8,205 nucleotides of DNA, from NCBI GenBank assembly GCA_023424585.1, contig JAFADT010000375.1, positions 1 through 8,205 of the forward strand. The letters run 5' to 3'. This document shows positions 1-7,074 of the stretch, piece by piece. Origin of the DNA: Pseudomonadota bacterium. Lineage in GTDB: Bacteria > Myxococcota > Myxococcia > Myxococcales > Myxococcaceae. The position numbers were made by a program, and so were the translations under genes. The stretch's first letter is position 1. Every line of letters begins with the position of its first letter. The notes below the pieces were generated by a model. The model did not search any database. It worked only from the letters and a program-made list of their open reading frames with translations, and was not told where the DNA came from.

Positions 1-553
1 CGAACCGCAGCCGGTGGAAGAAGAAACCTCCGGCCGCGTACCTCGGGTGCTCCTCCGTCCCGAAGTTCTCGTGCAGGCGCGACAGGTTCAGCTTCGTGAA
101 CTTCGGCGGCTCCCAGGGCCAGGGCACCCGGTGCTGGAAGAAGCCCAGCGCGGCCGCCACCAGCCAGCCTCCCGCGACGAGTCCTCCCAGCAGCAGCCAC
201 GGCACGCCCAGCGTCCCGATGCACGCGACCGCCGCTCCCGCCACCGTGTCCAGCGCCTGGCCGTACCTCGCGCCCCTCGGCCACCTCGCCGCGGCGCCCG
301 TCATCAGCGCCACCGCCGGAGACAGGAGCTGCCAGACGCACAGGGCGGCGCTCGCCAGCACGAACGCCCTCACGTCCTTCTCCAGCCGCAGGCGCTTCGT
401 CACCGCCAGCGCCAGGGCCAGGGCCGTGGCCAGGATGGCTCCCGCCTGGAGCACCGCCTCCGCCAGCACCAGCCCCACCGCGTAGAGCCCCAACACCGCG
501 GCGACCGCCGTCCTCCAGCGCCCTGCTTCGACCGTCTTCGTTTCCGTGCCCAT
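1..553 (-). CDS. Multi-pass membrane protein, probable O-antigen ligase/polymerase (Wzy_C-like), N-terminal part only
   Basis: I translated this frame by hand on the minus strand. It stays open for 184 codons from ATG at 553-551 to the window edge, so the C-terminus is missing. A GAGG ribosome-binding site lies at 562-565, 8 bases before the ATG, which supports this start. Hydrophobic stretches fall at about residues 15-51 (probably two helices), 62-85 and 102-138 (probably two helices). A polar segment rich in Arg, His, Trp and Pro follows (140-172). The last visible residues are GGFFFHRLRF (175-184). O-antigen ligase / Wzy_C proteins have a periplasmic segment with a similar G-F-x-x-H-R/P-hydrophobic-T/R-F pattern just before a helix, which is the reason for the call. 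Such enzymes join undecaprenyl-linked O-polysaccharide to lipid A-core, or polymerise glycans, at the periplasmic face of the inner membrane. The open frame and membrane nature are clear; the family call is an inference from one short motif plus topology. Confidence 0.55.
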   Translation of the reverse strand, partial: MGTETKTVEAGRWRTAVAAVLGLYAVGLVLAEAVLQAGAILATALALALAVTKRLRLEKDVRAFVLASAALCVWQLLSPAVALMTGAAARWPRGARYGQALDTVAGAAVACIGTLGVPWLLLGGLVAGGWLVAAALGFFQHRVPWPWEPPKFTKLNLSRLHENFGTEEHPRYAAGGFFFHRLRF

Positions 554-733
554 GCCGTGCGCCTCGACCTCGCGAGGCCGCCGGACCCTATCCCACCTCG
601 TGGGCGCCTGCCCTTCCGGACTGGACCTGGAATCCCCGGCGGCGGGCCCCGGCCCCCCTTTTCACGCGCTTGACGTTGGCGCTCCGGACGGGCACGCGTT
701 ACCCAGGGGCCTTCCCCGGGTCCTCCTTCCGAC
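554..733. promoter_or_regulatory. Divergent intergenic region between the membrane-protein gene and the MFS gene
   Basis: These 180 bases separate two divergent start codons (553 minus, 734 plus), so they should hold promoters for both genes. On the plus strand TTGACG at 670-675 matches a sigma-70 -35 box, but the best -10-like sequence, CGTTAC at 697-702, is 21 bases further on, too far for a standard promoter. On the minus strand I see no convincing promoter. A perfect 10-bp palindrome, CCTCGCGAGG, sits at 568-577 immediately upstream of the GAGG ribosome-binding site of the leftward gene. A very G+C-rich block at about 633-658 ends in TTTT at 659-662. No small coding frame is convincing here. 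Confidence 0.3.
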
Positions 734-2203
734 ATGCGCACCACCCATCGACCTTTCACCACCCTGGCTCTGGCGCTGTGCCTCTTCGTGGCCGCGCTGG
801 AGATGACCGTCGTCTCCACCGCCATGCCCACGGTGGTCAGCGACCTGGGCGGCATCCAGCACTACGCGTGGGTCTTCACCGCGTACATGCTGTCCTCCAC
901 CATCACCGTCCCCATCTACGGGAAGCTCGCCGACCTCTACGGCCGCAAGCCCATCATCCTCTTCGGCTCCAGCCTGTTCCTGCTGTCGTCCCTGGCGTGC
1001 GGGTTCTCCACGTCGATGAACATGCTCATCGTGTTCCGCGTCCTCCAGGGGCTGGGCGCGGGCGCCATGCAGCCCATCGCGCTCACCATCATCGGGGACA
1101 TCTACACGCTGGAGCAGCGCGGGAAGGTCCAGGGCGCGTTCAGCGCCGTGTGGGGCATCGCCGGCCTCGCGGGCCCCCTCACCGGCGGCCTCATCGTGAA
1201 GTACCTCACGTGGCACTGGATCTTCTTCATCAACATCCCCATCGGCATCGCGTCCATGGCGCTGCTCATCGGGTTCTTCCACGAGCAGCTCCAACGCAAG
1301 GAGCGCGCCCGGCTCGACTACGCCGGCGCCGCGCTGCTGTCCTCGGGCGTCGTGGCCCTGCTGTTCGGCGTGCAGGGCTCGGGGACGACGCTGCTCGCGC
1401 TGCCCGTGGCCGCCCTGCTCCTCACCGCGTTCGTGCTCGTGGAGCTCCGCGCCGCCGAGCCCATCATCCCGATGAGCATCTTCAAGATCCCCACCATCGC
1501 CATCTCCAACGTGGCCGGTGCCCTCTTCTCCGCCGCCCAGTTCGGCGCCACCACCTACGTGCCCCTGTACGTGCAGGGCGTGCTCGGCGGTTCGGCCACG
1601 ATGGCGGGCGGGATGATCACCCCCATGATCGTCGGCTGGCCGCTGGCGAGCCTCATCGGCGGCAAGGTGATGGTGCGCACCGGCTTCCGGCCGCTCATCG
1701 TCGGCGGGCTGGGCCTGGCCTCCATCGGCACCGCGCTCATGGCGCTGCTGCTCAAGCCGGGGGCTTCCATGCTCGTGCCGGAGTTCGCCATGGGGCTGTT
1801 CGGCGTGGGCCTGGGCTTCGCGGCCATGGCCACCATGGTCGCCGTGCAGACCACCGTGGGCTGGGAGCTTCGCGGCGTGGCCACCGCGAGCAGCATGTTC
1901 TTCCGCACCATCGGCGGGTCGCTCGGCGTGGGCGTGATGGGCGGCGTGCTGGTGAATCAGCTCATGAAGGACCCGAACGTGCCCGTGAGCGCCGCCACGG
2001 AGCTGCTCGGCCCCGAGCACGGGCGCGGCCTGGCTCCCGCCATCGTGGAGTCGCTCGGCAGCGCGCTGAACACCGGCCTGTCCATCAACTTCTGGATCAT
2101 GTGCTCGGCGATGCTCGCCGCGTTCACGGCCGGCCTGTTCTTCCCCAGGATGAAGCGCGTCACCACGCCGGTGAACCTGTCCGACGTCACCGTCTCCCAC
2201 TGA
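734..2203 (+). CDS. MFS multidrug efflux transporter, DHA2 (EmrB/QacA-like, 14-helix) type
   Basis: This 489-residue protein is an inner-membrane, proton-driven exporter of the major facilitator superfamily. Seen in the sequence: LEMTVVSTAMP at residues 22-32 matches the DHA2 motif LDxTIVNVALP, with Glu for the usual Asp. Motif A is GKLADLYGRKP (63-73), motif B is RVLQGLGAG (102-110), and the antiporter motif C is GIAGLAGPLTGG (141-152). HWIFFINIPIG (161-171) and SMFFRTIGGSLG (387-398) are further DHA2 landmarks. Length and hydrophobic pattern fit 14 helices, with a short polar C-terminal tail from about 471. No upstream in-frame start is apparent, so ATG 734 is chosen even though no clear Shine-Dalgarno sequence precedes it. 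There is no adjacent TetR/MarR regulator and no membrane-fusion partner, so neither substrate nor trigger can be inferred. The 213-base gap to xfp suggests separate transcription. The family is secure; drug specificity is unknown. Confidence 0.93.
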   Translation: MRTTHRPFTTLALALCLFVAALEMTVVSTAMPTVVSDLGGIQHYAWVFTAYMLSSTITVPIYGKLADLYGRKPIILFGSSLFLLSSLACGFSTSMNMLIVFRVLQGLGAGAMQPIALTIIGDIYTLEQRGKVQGAFSAVWGIAGLAGPLTGGLIVKYLTWHWIFFINIPIGIASMALLIGFFHEQLQRKERARLDYAGAALLSSGVVALLFGVQGSGTTLLALPVAALLLTAFVLVELRAAEPIIPMSIFKIPTIAISNVAGALFSAAQFGATTYVPLYVQGVLGGSATMAGGMITPMIVGWPLASLIGGKVMVRTGFRPLIVGGLGLASIGTALMALLLKPGASMLVPEFAMGLFGVGLGFAAMATMVAVQTTVGWELRGVATASSMFFRTIGGSLGVGVMGGVLVNQLMKDPNVPVSAATELLGPEHGRGLAPAIVESLGSALNTGLSINFWIMCSAMLAAFTAGLFFPRMKRVTTPVNLSDVTVSH

Positions 2204-2276
2204 CGCCCGGGGTTCCTCGGAGCCAGGGTGTCCGCTGGCGGCCAATGCGCTCCAGCGGCGCCAGCGCTCGCGGCAG

Positions 2277-2298
2277 ACGCAACCGTCACGCAACCGTC
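2277..2298. repeat. Tandem direct repeat, two exact copies of an 11-bp unit
   Basis: The unit ACGCAACCGTC occurs at 2277-2287 and again, without a spacer, at 2288-2298. Eleven base pairs is about one helical turn, so both copies would face the same side of the DNA. That geometry suits binding of a dimeric regulator with head-to-tail sites, such as an OmpR-type response regulator. The repeat is seen directly; an operator role is inference. It lies about 120 bases before the xfp start codon. Confidence 0.45.
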
Positions 2299-2306
2299 GC
2301 TCCGCT

Positions 2307-2333
2307 GTCGGGAAGCCGACGCGCCCGACTTTT
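2307..2333 (+). terminator. Candidate terminator-like hairpin with an alternative fold, after the MFS gene
   Basis: GTCGGG (2307-2312) pairs with CCCGAC (2324-2329) across an 11-base loop and is followed directly by TTTT (2330-2333), resembling a weak intrinsic terminator for the MFS transcript. The same left arm can instead pair as GTCGG (2307-2311) with CCGAC (2316-2320) around a GAAG tetraloop, leaving the second arm free. The stem is short, the T tract is only four bases, and it lies about 100 bases past the stop codon, so the call is weak. Confidence 0.3.
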
Positions 2334-2404
2334 CCCATCACAGACATTGCATGGAGCAGGCCAGGTGGAGTCGCATCCGCCCCGGGACGCACGACCTTCA
2401 CCCC

Positions 2405-2409
2405 GGGAG
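2405..2409 (+). promoter_or_regulatory. Ribosome-binding site of xfp
   Basis: GGGAG ends 7 bases before the ATG at 2417. This is the clearest Shine-Dalgarno sequence in the window and fixes the phosphoketolase start. Confidence 0.75.
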
Positions 2410-2416
2410 CTGAAAG

Positions 2417-4777
2417 ATGGCGGGTCCGCTGAGTGACGTAGAGCTGGAGAAGATGGACGCCTACTGGCGCGCGGCGAACTACCTGTCCGTCGGGCAGATC
2501 TACCTCAAGGACAACCCGCTCCTGGAGCGGCCCCTCACGCGCGAGGACATCAAGCCCCGCCTCCTGGGCCACTTCGGCACCACGCCCGGCCTCAACTTCA
2601 TCTACGTGCACCTGAACCGCATCATCCGGAACCACCGCGCCAACATGATGTATCTGATTGGCCCCGGCCACGGCGCGCCCGGCATCATCGCCAACACGTT
2701 CCTCGAAGGCTCCTACACGGAGCTGTACCCCAACATCGAGCGCAACCGCGACGGCATGAAGCGCCTGTTCCGCCAGTTCTCCTGGCCCTACGGCGTCCCC
2801 AGCCACGACGCCCCCGAGGTCCCCGGCTCCATCAGCGAGGGCGGCGAGCTGGGCTACTCGCTGCTCCACGCGTACGGCGCCGTGCTGGACAACCCGGACC
2901 TCATCGTCCCCTGCGTCGTCGGCGACGGCGAGGCGGAGACGGGCGCGCTCGCCGCGAGCTGGCACTCCAACAAGTTCATCAACCCCATCACCGACGGCGC
3001 CGTCCTGCCCATCCTGCACCTCAACGGGTACAAGATCGCCAACCCCACGGTGCTCGCCCGCATCGACGCCGACGAGCTGGAGGCCCTCTTCAAGGGCTAC
3101 GGCTACAGGCCCTACTTCCTGGAGGGCGACGACCCGAAGGACATGCACCAGCGGATGGCGGAGGTGCTCGACGCGCTCTACGCGGAGATCACCCGCATCC
3201 AGCGCCACGCCCGCGAGCAGAACGACGCCACCCGCCCGCGCTGGCCCATGCTCGTGCTGCGCACCCCCAAGGGGTGGACCGGCCCGAAGGTCGTGGACGG
3301 CAAGCCCGTGGAGGGCACGTGGCGCGCCCACCAGGTGCCGCTGGAGGCGGTGCGCGACAACCCCGAGCACCTGAAGATCCTCGAGGCGTGGCTCCACAGC
3401 TACCGGCCGCGCGAGCTGTTCGACGCGAACGGCACCTTCCGCGAGGAGCTGGCGGACATCGCGCCCAAGGGCCGCCTGCGCATGGGCGTCAACGCGCACG
3501 CGAACGGCGGCCAGCTGCTGGTGCCGCTCGCGCTGCCGAGCTTCCGCGACTACGCCATCGACCCGGGCGTGCCCGGCTCCCAGCACGTCAGCGCCACGAA
3601 GGTCCTGGGCGGCTACCTGCGGGACGTGATGCGCAACAACCTGGCGACGAAGAACTTCCGCATGTTCGCCCCGGACGAGAACGCGTCCAACCGGCTCCAG
3701 GACGTCTACGCCGTCAGCGGCAAGAGCTGGGACGCGCAGCAGCTCTCCACGGACGAGCACCTCTCCGTGGATGGCCGCGTGATGGAGGTCTTGAGCGAGC
3801 ACCTCTGCCAGGGGTGGCTGGAGGGCTACCTGCTCACCGGCCGCCACGGCTTCTTCTCCTGCTACGAGGCGTTCATCCACATCATCGATTCGATGTTCAA
3901 CCAGCACGCCAAGTGGATCAAGAGCGCCCGGGAGCTGCCCTGGCGCAAGCCCATCGCGTCGCTGAACTACCTGCTCAGCTCGCACGTGTGGCGGCAGGAC
4001 CACAACGGGTTCTCCCACCAGGACCCGGGCTTCATCGACCACGTGGCCAACAAGAAGGCGGACACGGTGCGCATCTACCTGCCGCCGGACGCGAACACGC
4101 TGTTGTCGGTGACGGACCACTGCCTGCGCTCGAAGAACTACGTGAACCTCATCATCGCGGGGAAGCAGCCCGCGCCGGTGTGGCTGGACATGCCGAGCGC
4201 GGTGCGCCACTGCTCGGACGGAATCGGCGCGTGGGACTGGGCCGGCAACGACGACGGCGACCCGGACGTGGTGATGGCCTGCGCGGGCGACGTGCCCACC
4301 ATGGAGACGCTGGCCGCGGTGACGCTGCTGCGCGAGTGGGCCCCGGAGCTCAAGGTGCGCGTGGTGAACGTGGTGGACGTCTTCACGCTCGCGCCCGTGC
4401 ACGTCCACCCGCACGGCCTCAACGAGGAGGACTTCAACCGCCTGTTCACCGTGGACAAGCCCGTGGTGTTCGCGTTCCACGGCTACCCCACGCTGGTGCA
4501 CAAGCTCACGTACAACCGGGCCAACCACGCCAACATCCACGTGCACGGGTACAAGGAGGAGGGGACCACGACGACGCCGTTCGACATGACGGTGCTCAAC
4601 GACATGGACCGCTTCACCCTGGCGCTGGATGCCATCCGGCACTCGAAGTCCGTGCGCCACCGGCTGGACGACGCGGAGCAGCGCTTCTCCGAGGTGCGCC
4701 AGCGGCACAAGCTCTACGTGTCCGAGCACGGCGAGGACATGCCCGAGGTGGCGAGCTGGAAGTGGACCGCGCGATGA
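2417..4777 (+). CDS. xfp: Phosphoketolase (xylulose-5-phosphate / fructose-6-phosphate)
   Basis: This 786-residue cytosolic, thiamine-diphosphate- and Mg-dependent enzyme cleaves xylulose-5-phosphate plus phosphate to acetyl phosphate and glyceraldehyde-3-phosphate. Many members also use fructose-6-phosphate, giving erythrose-4-phosphate. The length is normal for the family (about 790-825). The N-terminus [16 protein letters not shown] (15-30) is typical. GPGHG (82-86) carries a conserved active-site His. EGGELGY (141-147) is one phosphoketolase signature; the second runs from Gly154 to GDGEAETG (169-176), the metal/ThDP site, with HLNGYKI (201-207) completing it. The central His is in RAHQVPL (303-309). 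SCYEAF (481-486) holds the Glu that activates ThDP, and [10 protein letters not shown] (529-538) holds further active-site His. No key residue seems missing. It overlaps ackA by 4 bases, so the acetyl phosphate producer and consumer are made together. Sugar preference cannot be told from sequence alone. Confidence 0.97.
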   Translation: MAGPLSDVELEKMDAYWRAANYLSVGQIYLKDNPLLERPLTREDIKPRLLGHFGTTPGLNFIYVHLNRIIRNHRANMMYLIGPGHGAPGIIANTFLEGSYTELYPNIERNRDGMKRLFRQFSWPYGVPSHDAPEVPGSISEGGELGYSLLHAYGAVLDNPDLIVPCVVGDGEAETGALAASWHSNKFINPITDGAVLPILHLNGYKIANPTVLARIDADELEALFKGYGYRPYFLEGDDPKDMHQRMAEVLDALYAEITRIQRHAREQNDATRPRWPMLVLRTPKGWTGPKVVDGKPVEGTWRAHQVPLEAVRDNPEHLKILEAWLHSYRPRELFDANGTFREELADIAPKGRLRMGVNAHANGGQLLVPLALPSFRDYAIDPGVPGSQHVSATKVLGGYLRDVMRNNLATKNFRMFAPDENASNRLQDVYAVSGKSWDAQQLSTDEHLSVDGRVMEVLSEHLCQGWLEGYLLTGRHGFFSCYEAFIHIIDSMFNQHAKWIKSARELPWRKPIASLNYLLSSHVWRQDHNGFSHQDPGFIDHVANKKADTVRIYLPPDANTLLSVTDHCLRSKNYVNLIIAGKQPAPVWLDMPSAVRHCSDGIGAWDWAGNDDGDPDVVMACAGDVPTMETLAAVTLLREWAPELKVRVVNVVDVFTLAPVHVHPHGLNEEDFNRLFTVDKPVVFAFHGYPTLVHKLTYNRANHANIHVHGYKEEGTTTTPFDMTVLNDMDRFTLALDAIRHSKSVRHRLDDAEQRFSEVRQRHKLYVSEHGEDMPEVASWKWTAR

Positions 4778-5949
4778 GCGACCCAGGCCCGGTGCTGGTC
4801 ATCAACAGCGGCTCGTCGTCGCTGAAGTTCGGCCTCTACGTCGAGCAGGACGGACGGGAGGCGGTGCGGTTCAAGGGCAGCGCGACCCGCATCGGCGCGG
4901 AGCAGGGCCGGCTGGTCGTGAAGGACGGCGCCGGGGAGCAGGTGCGCGCGGCGGACGTGCGGCAGCCGTCGCAGGAGGACGCCTTCCATGAGGCCGTGCG
5001 CCACCTGGAGGAGCTGGGCGGAGCGCGGCCCCGGGCCCTCGGGCACCGCGTGGTGCATGGCGGTCCCCACCTGCGCCAGCACCAGGCCCTGACGCCGGAG
5101 GTGATGAAGGCGCTGGAGGACGCGACGCACTTCGCGCCGCTGCACATCCCCCCCGCGCTCCGGCTCATCCGGGCCGCGCAGCAGCGCTACCCGGGCGTGC
5201 CGCAGTTCGTCTGCTTCGACACGGCCTTCCACGCGACGCTGCCGGAGGTCGCGTCGACGCTCCCCCTGCCCCGCTCCGTGCGCGAGCAGGGCGTGCAGCG
5301 GTATGGCTTCCATGGCCTGTCGTATGAGTCCATCGTCGCGAGGCTCGCGCCCCAGGTGCCCGCCCGCACCGTGGTGGCCCACCTGGGCAACGGCGCGAGC
5401 CTCGTGGCGCTCGAGAACGGACGCTCGGTGGACACGTCCATGGGCTTCACGCCCACGGGCGGCATCCCCAGCGGCACGCGCACGGGCGACCTGGATCCGG
5501 GCGTGCTCTTGTTCCTGATGCGCACGCGCAGGATGGACGCGGACGCCCTGGAGACGCTGGTGAACCGCGACGCCGGGCTGCGGGGCCTCTCGGACGGGAC
5601 CAGCGACATGCAGGCCCTCGCGCGCGACGCGGCGGCGGGAGATGCCGCGGCGGCGCTGGCGGTGGAGGTCTTCACGCGGAGCATCGCGAAGACGGTGGGG
5701 GCCTACGCGGCGGTGCTCGGCGGGCTGGACCTGCTCGTGTTCACGGGCGGCATCGGGGAGAACAGCGCGCGGGTCCGCCAGGGCGTGTGCGAGAGGCTGG
5801 GCCACCTGGGCATCCGCTTCGATGCCCGGCGGAATGAAGCGGGCGCGGAGGTCATCACGACCGACGGCGCACCGTGCCCGGTGCGCGTGCTGCCCAGCGA
5901 TGAGGAGGTGCAGCTCGCCCGTCACACGCGCCGGCTGCTCCGCGGGTGA
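4774..5949 (+). CDS. ackA: Acetate kinase, translationally coupled to phosphoketolase
   Basis: This 391-residue cytosolic ASKHA-fold kinase interconverts acetyl phosphate + ADP and acetate + ATP. Signature 1 is [11 protein letters not shown] (9-19), with the Asn, Ser and Lys that bind phosphate. GHRVVHGG (90-97) holds the substrate Arg92. Also present are H124 in APLHIPP, D149 in CFDTAFH, H180 in YGFHG, HLGNGAS (203-209), the second signature [15 protein letters not shown] (228-242) with Arg236, the adenosine-loop GGIGEN (325-330), and a C-terminal EEVQLARHT (378-386). The start is ATG 4774, which overlaps the xfp stop as ATGA. The same frame stays open for 1,500 bases upstream inside xfp, but that extension is not homologous to kinase. 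No good Shine-Dalgarno sequence sits just before the ATG, so translation probably relies on ribosomes finishing xfp. Odd points: Ile where acetate kinases usually have Asn after the PLH motif, and TGGIPSG rather than the more usual LEGLMMG. A role with propionate or another short acid is possible, but the xfp linkage favours acetate. Confidence 0.95.
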   Translation: MSDPGPVLVINSGSSSLKFGLYVEQDGREAVRFKGSATRIGAEQGRLVVKDGAGEQVRAADVRQPSQEDAFHEAVRHLEELGGARPRALGHRVVHGGPHLRQHQALTPEVMKALEDATHFAPLHIPPALRLIRAAQQRYPGVPQFVCFDTAFHATLPEVASTLPLPRSVREQGVQRYGFHGLSYESIVARLAPQVPARTVVAHLGNGASLVALENGRSVDTSMGFTPTGGIPSGTRTGDLDPGVLLFLMRTRRMDADALETLVNRDAGLRGLSDGTSDMQALARDAAAGDAAAALAVEVFTRSIAKTVGAYAAVLGGLDLLVFTGGIGENSARVRQGVCERLGHLGIRFDARRNEAGAEVITTDGAPCPVRVLPSDEEVQLARHTRRLLRG

Positions 5950-5955
5950 GCGCCC

Positions 5956-7074
5956 TCAGGCCGGCCGCGTGACGCTCCGGCGCGGCAGGTGCAGCAGGCC
6001 CTCGCGGCGCAGCCACAGGGCCGCCGCCACCAGGGTCAGCAGCGTCGTGGGCATCCAGGCGGCCACGGCGGGCGCCAGGCGCTCGGTGAGCACCAGCGTC
6101 CGGGACACCACCATCAGGCCCCACATGGCCACGGCGATGAGCAGCCCCTCCACCACCGCCGCCGTCAGGTGTCCCCGCCGGTTCGTCCGCAGCGCCAGGC
6201 CCACCGCCAGCAGCGCCGCCGGCAGCCCCGCCAGCGGGTACGCGAAGCGGTTGTGCCACGCCAGCTGGAAGGCCTTCGTCGCGAGGCCCACCTCCTCCCG
6301 CGCGGCGATCTGCTCGCCCAGCTCTCCCAGGCGCATCTGCTCCGGACGGCCCGGCCGGATGCGGAACGTCGTCGCGCCCACGCCCAGCTCGTACTCCGCG
6401 GTGGGCCGCTGCATCACCGACGTGCGCCCGTCCTCCGTGAACGTGCGCTCCACCACGTCCGTCAGCTCCCAGCGCGTCCCCTCCAGCGGGCGCATCCGCC
6501 CCGCGTCCACGCGGCGGCGCAGCTTGAACTCGGGCGTCAGCGTGAAGATGGAGACGTTCTCGAAGCCCTCCTGCGGGTCGCCGCCGCGCAGGAAGAAGAT
6601 GGAGTCCCCCCGCCGGAACCACTGCTTGGGCGTGTAGTACATCCGCCAGTCGCCCCAGCGGTTGAAGCGCTGCGTGGTGATTTCATCCACGCGCCGGCCC
6701 GCTCGCGCGGCCACCGTCTCGTCGAAGGCCACCAGCCCCACGCACGCCACCAGCGCGCACAGCCCCACCGGCAGGTAGAGCGCCGCGGGCCCGAAGGTGA
6801 GCGCCCGGAGCGCCGTCACCTCGCCCCGCTTGCGCAGCGCCGACACCGTGGTGCCCGCCGCCAGGAGCAGCGCCGCCGGCCCCAGTTGCTGCACCGACAC
6901 CAGCGCCTTGTAGCCGTAGAGCTTGAGCACGTCCCGCACCCAGCCCTCGCCGCCGTAGGCCTTCGCGCGGTCCACGAAGTCCACCACCAGGAACACCGCC
7001 ACCACGCCCGCCAGGATGCCCAGCGTCTGGCGCACGTACGCGCGCACCACGTACCCGAAGAGGGTGCCCTTCAT
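5956..7074 (-). CDS. lptG: LPS export permease, LptG-like subunit of LptB2FG
   Basis: This 372-residue inner-membrane permease of the LptF/LptG (YjgP/YjgQ) family would pair with LptF and the LptB ATPase to extract lipopolysaccharide from the inner membrane and pass it to the periplasmic bridge. Three N-terminal helices lie at about 13-33, 63-80 and 97-117. A periplasmic beta-jellyroll-like region follows (about 120-265), then three more helices at about 277-296, 302-325 and 335-355. RKRGEVTALRALTFGP (81-96) is the cytoplasmic coupling-helix region expected to touch LptB. LAWHNRFAYPLAGLP (271-285) is a typical entry to helix 4. The start is ATG at 7074-7072, overlapping the lptF stop as ATGA, with GGGGA at 7086-7082 as ribosome-binding site 7 bases before it. 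The frame stays open upstream through lptF to 8136, but that part is a GC-rich shadow. The F versus G assignment rests on gene order. Confidence 0.88.
   Translation of the reverse strand: MKGTLFGYVVRAYVRQTLGILAGVVAVFLVVDFVDRAKAYGGEGWVRDVLKLYGYKALVSVQQLGPAALLLAAGTTVSALRKRGEVTALRALTFGPAALYLPVGLCALVACVGLVAFDETVAARAGRRVDEITTQRFNRWGDWRMYYTPKQWFRRGDSIFFLRGGDPQEGFENVSIFTLTPEFKLRRRVDAGRMRPLEGTRWELTDVVERTFTEDGRTSVMQRPTAEYELGVGATTFRIRPGRPEQMRLGELGEQIAAREEVGLATKAFQLAWHNRFAYPLAGLPAALLAVGLALRTNRRGHLTAAVVEGLLIAVAMWGLMVVSRTLVLTERLAPAVAAWMPTTLLTLVAAALWLRREGLLHLPRRSVTRPA

Larger units (their letters stand above)
2204..2416. promoter_or_regulatory. Intergenic region upstream of the xfp-ackA operon
   Basis: These 213 bases lie between the MFS stop codon and the xfp start and should contain the operon promoter. 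They hold a tandem 11-bp repeat (2277-2298), a hairpin followed by T4 (2307-2333), and the most A/T-rich patch of the stretch at about 2330-2353. I cannot pick a -35/-10 pair. The TTGCA at 2347-2351 resembles a sigma-54 -12 box, but the GG expected 10 bases before its GC is absent. No coding frame here looks real. Confidence 0.4.

Noticed and set aside
568..577. Perfect palindrome CCTCGCGAGG as an operator in front of the left-edge gene
   Set aside because: Ten-base G/C-rich palindromes are expected by chance in DNA of this composition, and there is no second copy nearby.
14..673. Plus-strand 219-codon open frame at the left edge
   Set aside because: It is Arg/Pro/Gln/His-rich with no domain and runs antisense to a clean membrane-protein frame that has a good ribosome-binding site.
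2347..2351. TTGCA as a sigma-54 -12 promoter element before xfp
   Set aside because: The GG required 10 bases upstream of the GC is missing (positions 2337-2338 read AT), on a search of the plus strand.
662..4729. Open frame of 1,355 codons on the minus strand across the MFS and phosphoketolase genes
   Set aside because: Its product is a low-complexity Arg/His/Val/Glu/Gly/Ala-rich sequence with no recognisable domain. It is a codon-position shadow of two well-supported genes in GC-rich DNA.
3274..4773. In-frame 500-codon extension upstream of acetate kinase, suggesting a large fusion protein
   Set aside because: The extension lies wholly inside xfp in another frame and is Arg/Gly/Pro/Ala-rich. 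Acetate kinase homology begins exactly at the ATG overlapping the xfp stop.
5959..5966. GGCCGGCC palindrome as part of a bidirectional terminator between ackA and lptG
   Set aside because: It is inside the last codons of lptG, has no loop, and is not followed by a T run on either strand.
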